Positions 53,670-64,000 of a DNA stretch of 64,000 nt are shown here, piece after piece. Position 1 is the stretch's first letter; every line of letters begins with the position of its first letter. The stretch is from Primulina eburnea (taxonomy: Eukaryota > Streptophyta > Magnoliopsida > Lamiales > Gesneriaceae): contig NC_133115.1 in NCBI RefSeq assembly GCF_022965805.1, positions 34,277,321 to 34,341,320 on the forward strand, given 5' to 3'. Position numbers and translations under genes: made by a program. The notes beneath the pieces are model-generated. The model searched no databases and was not told the DNA's origin. It worked only from the letters and a program-made list of their open reading frames with translations.

Positions 53670-55465
53670 ATGAAGACATCACCTCTAAAAACCATGGAGT
53701 TCCCAATGGTGCTCCTCAGATTGGCAGATTGGTTCTCGTACCAGTTTCTGGCGAACTCTTGTTACCGAGCGGCAATGAAAGTTAAGAACAATGGTTTTGT
53801 TCTGAAAAACCCATTCATTACAAAAACATCTCACCAATTTCCTTTGTATCCAAGTGTAACCAAATGCAATTTGCATGGAAGAAAAGCGCAAACCCTTGTT
53901 TGTGATATCCATGGAGGATTGCTAAGGAATCAATCTTTCTTTCCCTACTTTATGCTTGTTGCATTTGAAGGTGGCAGCATTTTCAGAGCTCTTTTGCTTC
54001 TGTTATCATGTCCTTTTCTGTGTGTTTTGGACTATGAGCTCAAAATGAGGGTGATGATATTCATTACTTTCTGCGGGCTCAAGTCTAAAGACATGGAAAG
54101 TGTGTCAAGAGCTGTTTTGCCGAAGTTTTATCTTGAAAACCTCAATCTTCATGCCTATGAGGTTTTGGATTCAACAGGAGCTAAAATGGTGTTCACGAGT
54201 GTGCCTAGAGTCATGGTCGAAGGGTTCCTTAAGGAATATCTAAGTGTTGATTCTGTTATAGGGACCGAGTTGCATACCATAGGACAATTTTTTACTGGTT
54301 TGGTATCTGATGCTGGGTTGCTTATAAAGCATCGGGCGCTTAAGGAATTCTTTGGTGACAGAAGGCCAGATCTTGGTATTGGAACTTCAAGCTTTGACGA
54401 TCACTTATTAATCTCCTTCTGCAAGGTATGCGTGTAGCCTTGTTTATTTTTTTTAAAAAAAGTATTTCCAAGAAAATATGTTGATCTTTTTTCAATCAGA
54501 AAAATAACTTTTGCCCCATGATTTATTTATTTTATTTTGGTTCTGTGGGACTGAATAATTTGCCAAAATTTTGACAGGAAGCATACGTGATCAATAAAGA
54601 AGACGCCAAATGTAATCCAAGTTCAGAAATGCCAAGAAACAAATATCCAAAACCACTGGTTTTTCATGACGGCAGGCTAGCTTTCTTGCCCACACCCTCT
54701 GCAACTCTCTCCATGTTCATGTGGCTTCCTTTTGGGATAATACTTTCAATCTTCAGAATTCTTGTGGGAGTCTGTTTTCCTTTCAAACTTGCCATTTTCG
54801 TAGGCGCTTTAAGTGGAATCAACCTGAGACTGAAAGGATCGGCCCCAAATATCTCACCAAATGGCAAAGGAGTACTCTATGTTTGCACGCACAGAACCCT
54901 TCTTGATCCTGTTTTTCTTAGTATTTCACTTGGTAAATCCTTAACTGCGGTAACTTACAGCCTTAGCAAAATGTCCGAAATCTTGGCACCGATAAAAACA
55001 GTTAGGCTAACGAGAGACAGAAGACTAGACGGTGAAACTATGCAGAAATTGTTAAGTGAAGGTGACTTGATTGTATGCCCAGAAGGTACTACATGCAGAG
55101 AGCCATATCTTCTGAGATTTAGCTCTTTGTTTGCTGAATTGACCGATGATATAGTGCCTGTGGCGATGAACACAAACGTAACCATGTTTTACGGGACAAC
55201 TGCGAGAGGGTTAAAGTGTTTGGACCCAATATTTTTCTTGATGAATCCTAGACCAAGCTACAGTATTGAAATTCTGGGAAAGATGCCTAAGGAGCTGACT
55301 TGTGCTGGTGGGAAATCTTGCTGCGAAGTGGCTAATTATATACAGAAAGAGTTGGGCAATGTCTTGGGTTTTGAATGCACTACACTTACGAGAAGGAACA
55401 AGTATTTGATGCTAGCAGGGAATGACGGGGTCGTCGTCGATAAAATCAAGAAGCCCTTCTTGTGA
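53670..55465 (+). CDS. GPAT1: Glycerol-3-phosphate acyltransferase, GPAT1-like
   Basis: Two exons, 53670-54425 and 54578-55465, giving 547 aa (539 if the ATG at 53694, in good ACCATGG context, is used). The N-terminal half is a HAD-like phosphatase domain with a CDIHGGLLR motif, then FFPYFMLVAFEGGS. The second exon holds the acyltransferase: PKPLVFHDGRLAFLPTP, hydrophobic segments at about 296-345, box I HRTLLDP (HX4D), YSLSKMSEILAPI, box III CPEGTTCREP and FYGTTARGLKCLDPIFFLMN. It ends LTRRNKYLMLAGNDG as GPAT1 does. GPAT1 of Arabidopsis is a membrane GPAT of the land-plant sn-2 family needed for tapetum and pollen development. The second Asp of the DxD phosphatase motif is His here. It may pair with the PMD-like gene, next to GPAT1 in Arabidopsis as I recall. 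Confidence 0.93.
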
Positions 55466-58394
55466 TTTTCTTTTATATATATATTATCTATCTTAGTGAA
55501 TGAACACCAGTACATTTATTTTGGTGTAAAATATTATATTAATCACCACCCGTTTTTTTACTCATGTTTGTGGGTATGTTCCTACGTGTTTCATGGTTAA
55601 ATACATATTACATCAATTCTAGAAAGTTGTACTAATTTGTAGTGGCTACAGAAGAAAAAATTTAAGTAACAAATCCAAGTTCGTCAGCTCCACCAGTCTA
55701 AAATCTTTCAAGCTTTTAATGCAATGCTACATTTACATCAAACTAACAATACACGTCAAGATTATTGTTTTTCATGAAACAGCTTATTAGTAGATTAATA
55801 GATACTTCGGATTAATGTCTTATACATCACGTATCCTGTATCAAGTAAAGACTCTGGGTTTTCATTAAGTTAACTTTCATTTCATGACGATCTCTAACAA
55901 TATTCACAAAAAGATGGTTAGTTCATTTTCAGTCAATTTACTGTCTTTGTGCAGATAGTGGATTATAACTTTAAAGAAACTAATAATGAAATAAAAAAAT
56001 GAAAGTTATCAAAAATATTATTTCCCTATCCATTCATGTTATTTCAGTAAATTCATATATGGATAGATGTGGCCAAAAGTCCACAGCTATCGATTCTTTT
56101 TACTAAGGTTTAGGTACGGGGCTAGCTTAGCCAATTTGACCTTGTAAATTTGGGTTCCATTAGCCAACGGGCAGTTGAGCTAACTAAACTAGTGAACTAG
56201 GTCTTAAGTTATCATAATCTTGTCTCAAGTCAGCTTTAACTCAGCACACGTGGTCAACTTCTATTAAGGACACGTATATTATATTATATAGAACTAATTA
56301 TGAAGAAAGCTTTATTAACAAAATAAAACAAATTAAATACGTGTCTTGTGTTCGTAAAATTATCAAATAAAAAGAATTATTGTTATTTAATAACTTTTAT
56401 TTACACATTTACTGAAGAAAAGAAAACTAGTATACAAATATGTGATACTGCAAAATAAATACAAACATTATAATAATATAGGCTAAAATTTGTGTTAGAC
56501 GGTCTCATCGATCGTATTTGTGAGACGGATATCTTATTTGGGTCATCCATGAAAAATTAATTTTTTTATGCTAAGAATATTACTCTTTATTGTGAATATC
56601 AGTAAGATTAACCAGTCTCACAGATTATGATCGGTGAGATGGTCTCACATGAGACTCACTTTATAATATAATAGCGAGCTTGTTAATCGATATATCTTGT
56701 ATATCAATAATTTTCAAAATTATTTATCATATAATCTTATGTTTTGTAGAGCTCGAGTTATTTTAAAAAATTAATAATTGGAATCCCTGATTTAGTTTTT
56801 ATGTTTTTTTTTTGTTTTAATCGATAAAGAATTAAAAATTAGTTTTCAAAAAAAAATTAAAAAATTAGATGTCCCATTAAAGGTTTTAGTGATATTTAAG
56901 AAAATCTCTCTTTAATATTTTTTCCCCCTGAAATTGAGTTTGTGTTAGTTTTGAAAATGTTAAAAGTTTAGAGATGTCGATGCAGCATGTATTATTTGAA
57001 AATATATTAAGATAAACACTACCATGTTTAACATATACACTAATACACATATTTAATTTAATTGTTTGTGTCGTATGTGCTTTAATTTAATTTAAGTTTA
57101 TACATCATATTAGTCAATTTCCACTAATTTTTCAATCAATTTAAGATATATACATATTTTTTTAAAATATAATTATTTGTTCTTCAAGCATATCAATCAA
57201 ACAAATTTTTGGGAAAAAAACTATTTGTAGTATCGAATACTTGTAGCTTTATCACAATTATAACTAATAATGTAATTCAAATATTTTAAATCGTACATCA
57301 GACAATTATTGCACTCAACATTATTTTTGACAGAATGTTTATAGTTTTGTAAGAAAATTTAACGGGTCGTAAATTTTAAAAAAATGAGACCCCTTTGTCA
57401 AGGTCAACATAAATTAATGGATGGAAGGAAACCAAAGGTACTGAATTGGTGAACACAACCAAATTATAATTTTTATATCAAAACCACACATTAATGATTT
57501 TAGGTATATAAAGGATCAAGAATCAAGATTAGACACCGGCCATTCCATTCCATGCATGCACAAATCCTTGTTGGTACGTCCTATATTTAATTATTTCTCC
57601 ATAAACAATTGCCATTTTTCTTATTTGTCTTTTGGTATTCTAAGTTGTTAAATTTCAATTTTATTAGTTTGTTATATTTAATTTTTTAAATAAATTTATT
57701 AATTTATAATAGATTGTAAAAATTCAAAAGATATTGGAAATATTAAAATTGATATCATATATTATCAAAATTACAAATAAGCACATACAAGAACTGAATT
57801 GCAATTTTCTCAAATTGAATCCAAACGTGGAAGATGATTCTTCTTTCATTACTTGATTTATTTCAAGAAATATAGTTTGATGTATTATTAGAAAGACAAT
57901 AACAAGAAAAAGCCAAATCAATTAATTCACCTTAGATCTTGAAATATAGTTTGATGTAACACCAATTTTGTTATCTCTAAAGATGTCATTCATAATCATT
58001 TGATCGATGATCAAGAGTTCGATTCTCCATGTTAATATTTTCTCAAACAAACTTATCATACAAAATATGTATATTATGATTTACTTGACTAATATGTTGT
58101 TTACAAATTATTATATTAACTAAAAAATTTACCAGTCACAAAAAATATTGACATGATTTGACTAGCCACAATTACATAGAAATGGAAGCCAAAAACAAAA
58201 AGGCAATACATCAAATCATCTTCACACAGGTTCCATAACACCTTATCCGTTATCCCTGATGATTCTGCTTTCACCGGAACCTCCCATTTTTCCTCCGCGC
58301 GAGCGAAGGTAAGAATCCTGTTGAGTCTTGATAATCATTCAATCATACTCATGATTTAACGAGAAAAGATACACACACACACGCACTCACTCGA
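55466..58394. other. 3' UTR of the GPAT1-like gene and intergenic DNA
   Basis: AT-rich with one MITE (listed). The last 150 bp, with a CACACACACACGCACTCACTC run at 58371-58391, are the PPR gene's leader or promoter. No gene is seen. Confidence 0.5.
56484..56662 (+). mobile_element. MITE, GAGACGGTCTC family, copy 9
   Basis: Full length: TTGTGTTAGACGGTCTCATC at the start, TTATTTGGGTCATCCATGAA and ATGCTAAGAATATTACTCTT inside, GATGGTCTCACATGAGACTC at the end. Confidence 0.88.
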
Positions 58395-60004
58395 ATGCCA
58401 CCATGTTTTTGCTCCTTCAATCCACCTTCAACCTCTATCTCAAAGTTTATCTCAGACCAGCCATTTCTCTCAATGCTGGAAACAAAGTGCAGCACAATCC
58501 AGGACTTGAAAATAATTCATGCCCAACTCATCAAAACTGGTCTATTAAAAGACACCATAGCGGCTAGCCGTGTCTTGGCCTTCTGCGCCACTTCCCCTGC
58601 GCGTGACATGGACTATGCGTTATTGATATTCAGGCAGATCGAAAATTTGAATCCTTTCACTTGGAATACTATTATTAGAGGGTTTTCTCAGAGTTCATCT
58701 CCTCATGTTGCAATTTCTCTTTTCATTGAAATGTTGGTGAGTTCTGCGGTTCAACCGGGGACTCTGACTTACCCTTCCGTTTTCAAAGCTTATTCTCAAC
58801 TCGGCCTGGCTAAAGATGGTGCTCAGCTTCATGGAAGAATCATTAAACTAGGAATGGGATCTGATTCATTTATAAGAAACTCGGTTATACATATGTATTC
58901 AAGTTGTGGGCTTTTGGGGGATGCGAGAAAATTATTTGACGAGGATGAAGATTCGATGTTGTTGCTTGGAACTCAATAATTATGGGACTCGCAAAGTGCG
59001 GGGAAGTTGAGGAATCTTGTAGATTGTTCGATAAAATGTTATTCAGAAATGAAGTTTCTTGGAATACTATGATAAGTGGCTATGTAAGAAATGGAAAGTG
59101 GATGGATGCATTGAATCTTTTTTATCAAATGCAAGGGGAAAAGGACATCAAACCAAGTGAATTTACACTAGTAAGCTTGTTGAATGCTTGTGCGAGATTA
59201 GGAGCTTTTAAACAAGGAAAATGGATCCATGACTATATCAAGAAGAACAATATTGAACTGAATGTTATTGTAGTAACAGCAATAATAGATATGTACTGCA
59301 AGTGCGGAAACATTGAAATGGCACGAGAAATGTTTGCAAGTGCGCCAAGAAAAGGATTAGCATGCTGGAACTCCATGGTGTTAGGCTTAGCAACCAATGG
59401 CTTTGAAAATGAAACAATTGAGTTGTTCTTAGAGCTCAAGTCTTGGAGCCTAAGACCCAATGCTGTCACTTTTATTGGAGTTCTAACGGCATGCAATCAT
59501 TCGGGTCAAGTTGATCTAGCCAGGGAATACTTCTTATTGATGAAAGAAGCGTATAAAATTGAGCCATCTATTAAACATTACGGTTGTATGGTTGACGTGC
59601 TAGGACGGGCAGGATTCATTGAAGAAGCTGTCGAGCTGATAAAAAGCATGCCGATGAACCCTGATGCTGTTATATGGGGGTCATTACTATCATCTTGTTA
59701 CAGTTACTGCAACGTTGATGTAGCTGAATGGGCAGCAGAGAATTTGATTTTATCGAATCCTGATGACCCCAGTGCTCATGTACTTATGTCGAATGTTTAT
59801 GCAGCCTCGGGTCATTTCAGGAAAGCAATACAGGAAAGAATTTCAATGAAGAATAAAAAGATGCAGAAGCAGCCAGGATGTAGTTTGATTGAAGTGAATG
59901 GGGAAGTGCAAGAATTTGTAGCTGGTGGGAAGTGGCATTTTCAAGTGCCGGATTTGTGGTCTTTTCAGAACGAGACATTTATGATAGAGGGTTTAGACGC
60001 ATGA
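58395..60004 (+). CDS. PLS-class pentatricopeptide repeat protein with one frameshift
   Basis: An intronless PPR gene. The first frame (58395-58979) begins MPPCFCSFNPP, then IIHAQLIKTGLLKD, NPFTWNTIIRGFSQ, LTYPSVFKAYSQLG and ARKLFDEDED. At about 58952 one base is missing: shifting frame there restores FDVVAWNSIIMGLAKCGEVE, and the second frame runs to 60004. Read through, it is 536 aa. Later repeats include RNEVSWNTMISGYVRNG, FTLVSLLNACARLG and KHYGCMVDVLGRAG. The C-terminal E-type part is WGSLLSSC, PDDPSAHVLMSNVYAASG and PGCSLIEVNGEVQEFVAGG, with no DYW domain. Such proteins usually bind organellar RNA, often for C-to-U editing. It resembles At2g42920, which fits the gene order. The lost base is in a short T run, so a sequencing error is possible. 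Confidence 0.88.
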
Positions 60005-60766
60005 GCTTTATAGTCATATATTATGTACTCTGGTCAATATCAAATGCTAGAGACTTTTGGATCAGAATGTAAGATATTTTGTGCTAATTAAGACATCTTT
60101 AGATTTTTAAAAGTCGTGGTGTTGAGGTCATCTGAGGGAAAAAATACCAAGTTTTAGTTAGATTTATTTTCATTCTATTGTCTTGAACATATCAAGGCAT
60201 ATTCAAGCAGGAATCCTTTAAATAAAACTTGATAGCCCAGGATCAGATCCTCACAGTACGGCATACTTTAGCATATTCCAAGGATGTGGTGCTGCCCTTA
60301 CCATAATCATAGGACTTCTTGGATTGAACGTGGATGGAATGAATACCAGGAGCCAATAGGTGGTCCCATGCATTTTGCCTACTTTCTGCGAGTTTATTTG
60401 TGTTTGGAAGAACAATATTAGCAGCTGCACATTTCTGTTCGAGACCGGAAAAACCATCGATGACTGCCGATGAGGATAAAGCAAAGAAATATGAGCTTCA
60501 AGACCTTGCCCCTCAATGTTTGGCAGGGAGCAGAGTCTGATGTCCAGATATGAAAATAGTTGACTCAGGTTTAAACTTTGTGCTCCTGTCACTTGTCTGT
60601 AAGATCGATAAATTTTTCTTTCGAAGGAAAGGTTAAACCACACAGTTAAAAGTTTTCTTCATAAAATTAAAATGTTAACGTTATGATATAACCATTGGGA
60701 TTCTGGTCTTTTAACTGCTAATAGACCACAAAATGTAATGGGATAGCAAACTGCTAGATCAAACTC
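60005..60766. other. Spacer between the PPR gene and the polygalacturonase remnant
   Basis: A minus-strand open stretch of 130 codons (60251-60643) occurs, but its product (for example SLPNIEGQGLEAHISLLYPH) matches nothing I know. It lies where the 3' end of the minus-strand remnant would be. I do not call it a gene. Confidence 0.3.
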
Positions 60767-61420
60767 CTATACACAACCATCGGGTTTCTGTTCCCCTGAA
60801 GAAGAACCAGTCAAGTGAGAACACAAAGACGTCGCTTGTCCTCCCTGGCCAATGTAGGACAAGTCTATGTCTACTAGCTGAATATTTTGCAAGGCAGATT
60901 CGGACTGCATTGTATATTCACGGCAACTTTTAATTTGTGCTCGAGGTACCCCTCACGTTCTTAAATGTCACATCTTTTATCTGCACTGCTGAGCTCAGCA
61001 AATTCTAGAGACAATAGAAAGAGTCATCAGAATGTGTAATTAAGATGGTTTGACAAAAGGGAAGCATTAATTTTGTTTTTTTAAACGATGCTGAAATAAA
61101 CAATCCCATTATCTGTAAGGCGACGAAAAAATACCCATGATCGAAATAATTTGGAGTTAATTACCTCCACTTTACAACTTCCAGACGGGCAATATTGTTG
61201 ATCGATGATGATAGGATTGCCTGTGTTTTTTATGACAACATTCTCAAACGTTATATCAGAAGCCACACTATATAAAAGAGGGTGCCCATGTTTTGATCCT
61301 CAGGCCATTTTCTGCACCAATGAAAGTGCAGTTCCGAACGTGTATACCGGAAACATATTCAGTAGCGAGATGACTGGCAAGAGAGATAGAAGAATTGCAA
61401 CCATTTTGAAAACCGATTCC
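60767..61420 (-). pseudogene. Polygalacturonase (GH28) pseudogene, 3' part
   Basis: On the minus strand, about 61420-61165 encodes EYVSGIHVRNCTFIGAENGL, RIKTWAPS, then after a frameshift near 61268-61275 SDITFENVVIKNTGNPIIID plus QQYCPSGSCKVE, and a GT donor. A second exon 61004-60767 gives AVQIKDVTFKNVRGTSST, then in a shifted frame KVAVNIQCSPNLPCK, and in another IQLVDIDLSYIGQGGQATSL ending EQKPDGCV and a stop. The block order RIKTW, NPIIIDQ.YC, GTS, C-P-C is that of plant pectin-degrading polygalacturonases. The catalytic NTD, DD and HG motifs that should lie upstream are not found, and a hAT-like end sits at 61478. At least three frameshifts plus the missing 5' half make it a pseudogene. 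Confidence 0.8.
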
Positions 61421-61477
61421 ATTTCCAATTCTTCTGATTATATGAGGTTTTTATTGGAATGTATAATGTCTATATAC

Positions 61478-61515
61478 AGGGTCGGAGCCACCCTTGGGCT
61501 AGACTATATACAACA
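61478..61515. mobile_element. Possible hAT terminus
   Basis: CAGGGTCGGAGCCACCCTTG resembles the CAGGG-CGGAGCCA ends of plant hAT elements. Neither a matching second end nor a target duplication was found. It marks where polygalacturonase similarity is lost. Confidence 0.35.
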
Positions 61516-61543
61516 TATGCCAGTCGATCGTTGTACTACTCAC

Positions 61544-61568
61544 CACACACACACACACACACACACAG
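61544..61568. repeat. (CA)n microsatellite
   Basis: About 12 uninterrupted CA units followed by GAGAGG. Confidence 0.9.
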
Positions 61569-61699
61569 AGAGGCACTGTATAGTGGTCGAGTGTATATAT
61601 GGAATGATTTGGTTGTATTTTAATGGGAGCCGGTTTTGTAAATTACCACTGATAGATCGTTACATAGATTTAGCACCAAGATTCAGCCATATAATTTTA

Positions 61700-64000
61700 T
61701 GAGTTTATTTCCCTCCCTTTACATAAGATTACACGTAGTTGACATGAAACAAAATGATTATTCCATGCACCCAAGAAAAGATTATTAGCCAAAGAGAATT
61801 AAGGATTCAGTTAAATGTAATAAATCGCAAAAGAAACTGTTGGGATTCTCGGACAATGGACAGTCAAATAGTTCTAACAGAAACATAAATGTTTTGACTT
61901 TCAGTCACTGTGAGTACTGAAGAATCGGCAGTTGGGACTATTAACAAATTGGATCGAAAAGCAATTTTAATAATAAGATGGAATGTCTGTATTAAAAGAC
62001 GAGAAAGATGTCATATCTTGGATTTAAATGTCCCATAAATTGAGAAAAGAGAAATGTGATAATCTTCAAGTGGAATAGGTGCAATGAACAAGCTTCGTAT
62101 GATGGGCCAGTAGAGCTGTCTTTTATCTCAAATCAATCCAAGTGGGCCTCTTTATCTTCAATTTGATGTGGACTATAGATGAACTCCAACCACAGCCTTT
62201 TTCTAGCCCAATTTCAAAAAGATAAGGCCCATTATTATATTTCAGTTACAATCATTTTTTAATGGATAAATCAATGCACTATTCCTGTGCTCACATATAT
62301 TTATTTATTAGAATTAAAAAACATGCGAGCTTTGATGTTTAGATTTTCCCATTATTATTTTAAATTTTGTAATAAGTACATTTTAATCATCATATTGAGC
62401 TTGTTATTATTGCCATCCAAAAAAAAATATTGGAATTTTATCTGATGGACTTTATTTTATAACCAACAATATTTTCTTTGATAAGACCAATATTTGGAAG
62501 AGAGTTAGCTTTCTCAATCATTTTATGAGAGGATAAAATGATGATCAAATTAATAATTGAAAATACAATCGGAAATCACTTTTAATTAATTCTTGAATAT
62601 TTTATAAAATTTGACTCACTTTATTCAGGCATTCAAGCATTAGGCACCAACAATCCAACATGTCTAATTTATTGGCGCATTTAATATTTAAAAATAAATA
62701 TCAGACTATCCAGTGGCTTAATTATCTTTTCATAATCCAAAAAAACAACTCTTAGGTCTAAAATATCAATATTGGTCTGTGTATATCATTTTTTCAAAAA
62801 TATAAATTTTAGTCAATATATTCATGAATAGATATTCTGTAATGACAAAAACTTGTGTGAGACGGTCTCACGGATCGTATTTGCGAGGTCTCTTATTTGG
62901 GTCACCCATGCAAAAGTATTATTTTTCATGCGGAGAGTATTACTTTTTATTGTGAATATGAGTAGGATTGACCCGTCTCACCGATTATGATCCGTGAAAC
63001 GGTCTCACATGAGACCACTCTTCTGTCATATGGTCCCACAAGTCGATCTAGTCGTATTTATAATGGAAGATAATAATTTTTCATCTGTCAGTTCGAAATT
63101 TCGTCATACAAAATTTATGGAGGAGACATGAGTTGTTGTGGTAAAAGAATATATATCATCTCCATATTTAAAAGTCGTTTTCCACTAAACCAAACGAAAC
63201 CTACCCGATGTTGACAACAGGTACAGGACTCCTTGATAAAGAGATGCCAATACATACACGCATGTATGTATATATGCTCTCTTGCAATTTGCAGAAACTA
63301 TAAGGTCAACAATGTCATGCTCTCTGATCCTTACAATATTATATATAATTGCCAGTGTTCTTTTTCTGAAATTATACATATCCTTTCAAAAAAATCCGAA
63401 AGCATGAGGCAGAAGGCAATGTCATGATTTATGTATGTATTAAAAGAACACTGAATAATGCATTGAGAAGCCGTGCCAAAAATAGGGTTCTTACAAATTT
63501 TTTGCCAGTAATTTGACGGAGGATATGATTTAATCAATCAACCAATCAGATAAAAAACTGTTTTGTAATTATTTATATATTTGTATTCGTCCAAAGCAAT
63601 TGGACATTTATAATTAAAATAATTATTTTACCATGTATATTTTTATTTTCTTTAATTTTATTCACTAATGAAGGTAAATGTAGAGATATATACTTCTCTT
63701 GTCCCAAGTCTGATCTAGCCTTAAAAGAAACATGCATGCGGCAATAAACAGCAAAATGTTGAAACTTACATACATACTGAATCCTTAAAAATGGGTACAC
63801 ACTGCATTTAAGAAAAATAATATCGAATATCTCTTGACAGAGTTGGAGATGATAGCTTTTAGATTTCTCCAGAATCCGACAATAACCTTTTAGATAAGGT
63901 TGAAATATTCCTAAAACCATATAATAACGATAATAATTTGGAGTACAAGTAAGAATTACTACGTACCTGGATCAAACATGATCAAATTCTGGAAGTGGAT
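61700..64000. other. Intergenic to the window edge
   Basis: No gene is supported apart from the MITE listed separately. At the very end the minus strand reads ATGTTTGATCCAG then GTACGTAG (about 63963-63982), which looks like an exon end with a donor site, so a minus-strand gene may continue past 64000. Confidence 0.4.
62845..63022 (+). mobile_element. MITE, GAGACGGTCTC family, copy 10
   Basis: Full length: ACAAAAACTTGTGTGAGACG, GTCTCACGGATCGTATTTG, TTATTTGGGTCACCCATGCA, TTTTTATTGTGAATATGAG, ATTGACCCGTCTCACCGATT and ACGGTCTCACATGAGACC. Confidence 0.9.

Noticed and set aside
60251..60643. Minus-strand frame of 130 codons
   Set aside because: No recognisable family, no splice links to the polygalacturonase remnant; length is reachable by chance.

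Overview
This is nuclear DNA of a flowering plant, a eudicot. The genes have many short introns with GT..AG borders, plant-only families are present (PDF1, XTH, PAR1-type atypical HLH, TDY-class MAP kinase, MEI2-like, GPAT1, PPR), intergenic DNA is very AT-rich with long (TA)n runs, and small plant transposons are common. The species cannot be named from sequence alone. The abundant MITE with a GAGACGGTCTC core resembles repeats I remember from Lamiales, which is only a weak hint.

Layout: a membrane-anchored alpha/beta hydrolase (+, 62-1108); PDF1 (-, 3449-4719); a decayed CYP718-like P450 (+, about 6591-7370) with a SINE inside its first exon; two tandem XTH genes (+, 10857-11911 and 16100-17089) separated by a PIF/Harbinger-like element; a tail-anchored coiled-coil PMD1/PMD2-like gene (-, 21345-22232); a PAR1/PAR2-like gene (-, 25582-25977); an MPK20-like MAP kinase (-, 27444-33416); a MEI2-like AML2/AML5 gene (+, 45217-50446); a GPAT1-like acyltransferase (+, 53670-55465); a PPR gene like At2g42920 (+, 58395-60004); and a broken polygalacturonase (-, 60767-61420). 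The long gap at 34.1-43.7 kb holds only repeats.

The genes do not form one pathway, but their order is informative. As I recall the Arabidopsis map, PDF1 (At2g42840), CYP718 (At2g42850), PAR1 (At2g42870), MPK20 (At2g42880), AML2 (At2g42890) and the PPR gene At2g42920 are neighbours. PMD1/PAR2 (At3g58840/58850) and GPAT1/PMD2 (At1g06520/06530) are adjacent pairs elsewhere. This window joins all three sets, so it looks like a fairly intact ancestral eudicot block that Arabidopsis has fractionated.

Main points for a second look: a SINE with a perfect 15-bp target duplication splitting the CYP718 exon; two single-base frameshifts in an otherwise complete MPK20 and one in the PPR gene (real decay or residual assembly errors); a GC-AG intron in the MEI2-like gene; a GPAT1 whose phosphatase motif has lost its second Asp; a TRIM element; a hAT MITE with a perfect 8-bp duplication; and ten copies plus a fragment of one MITE family. 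I found no sign of an unknown multi-gene system.
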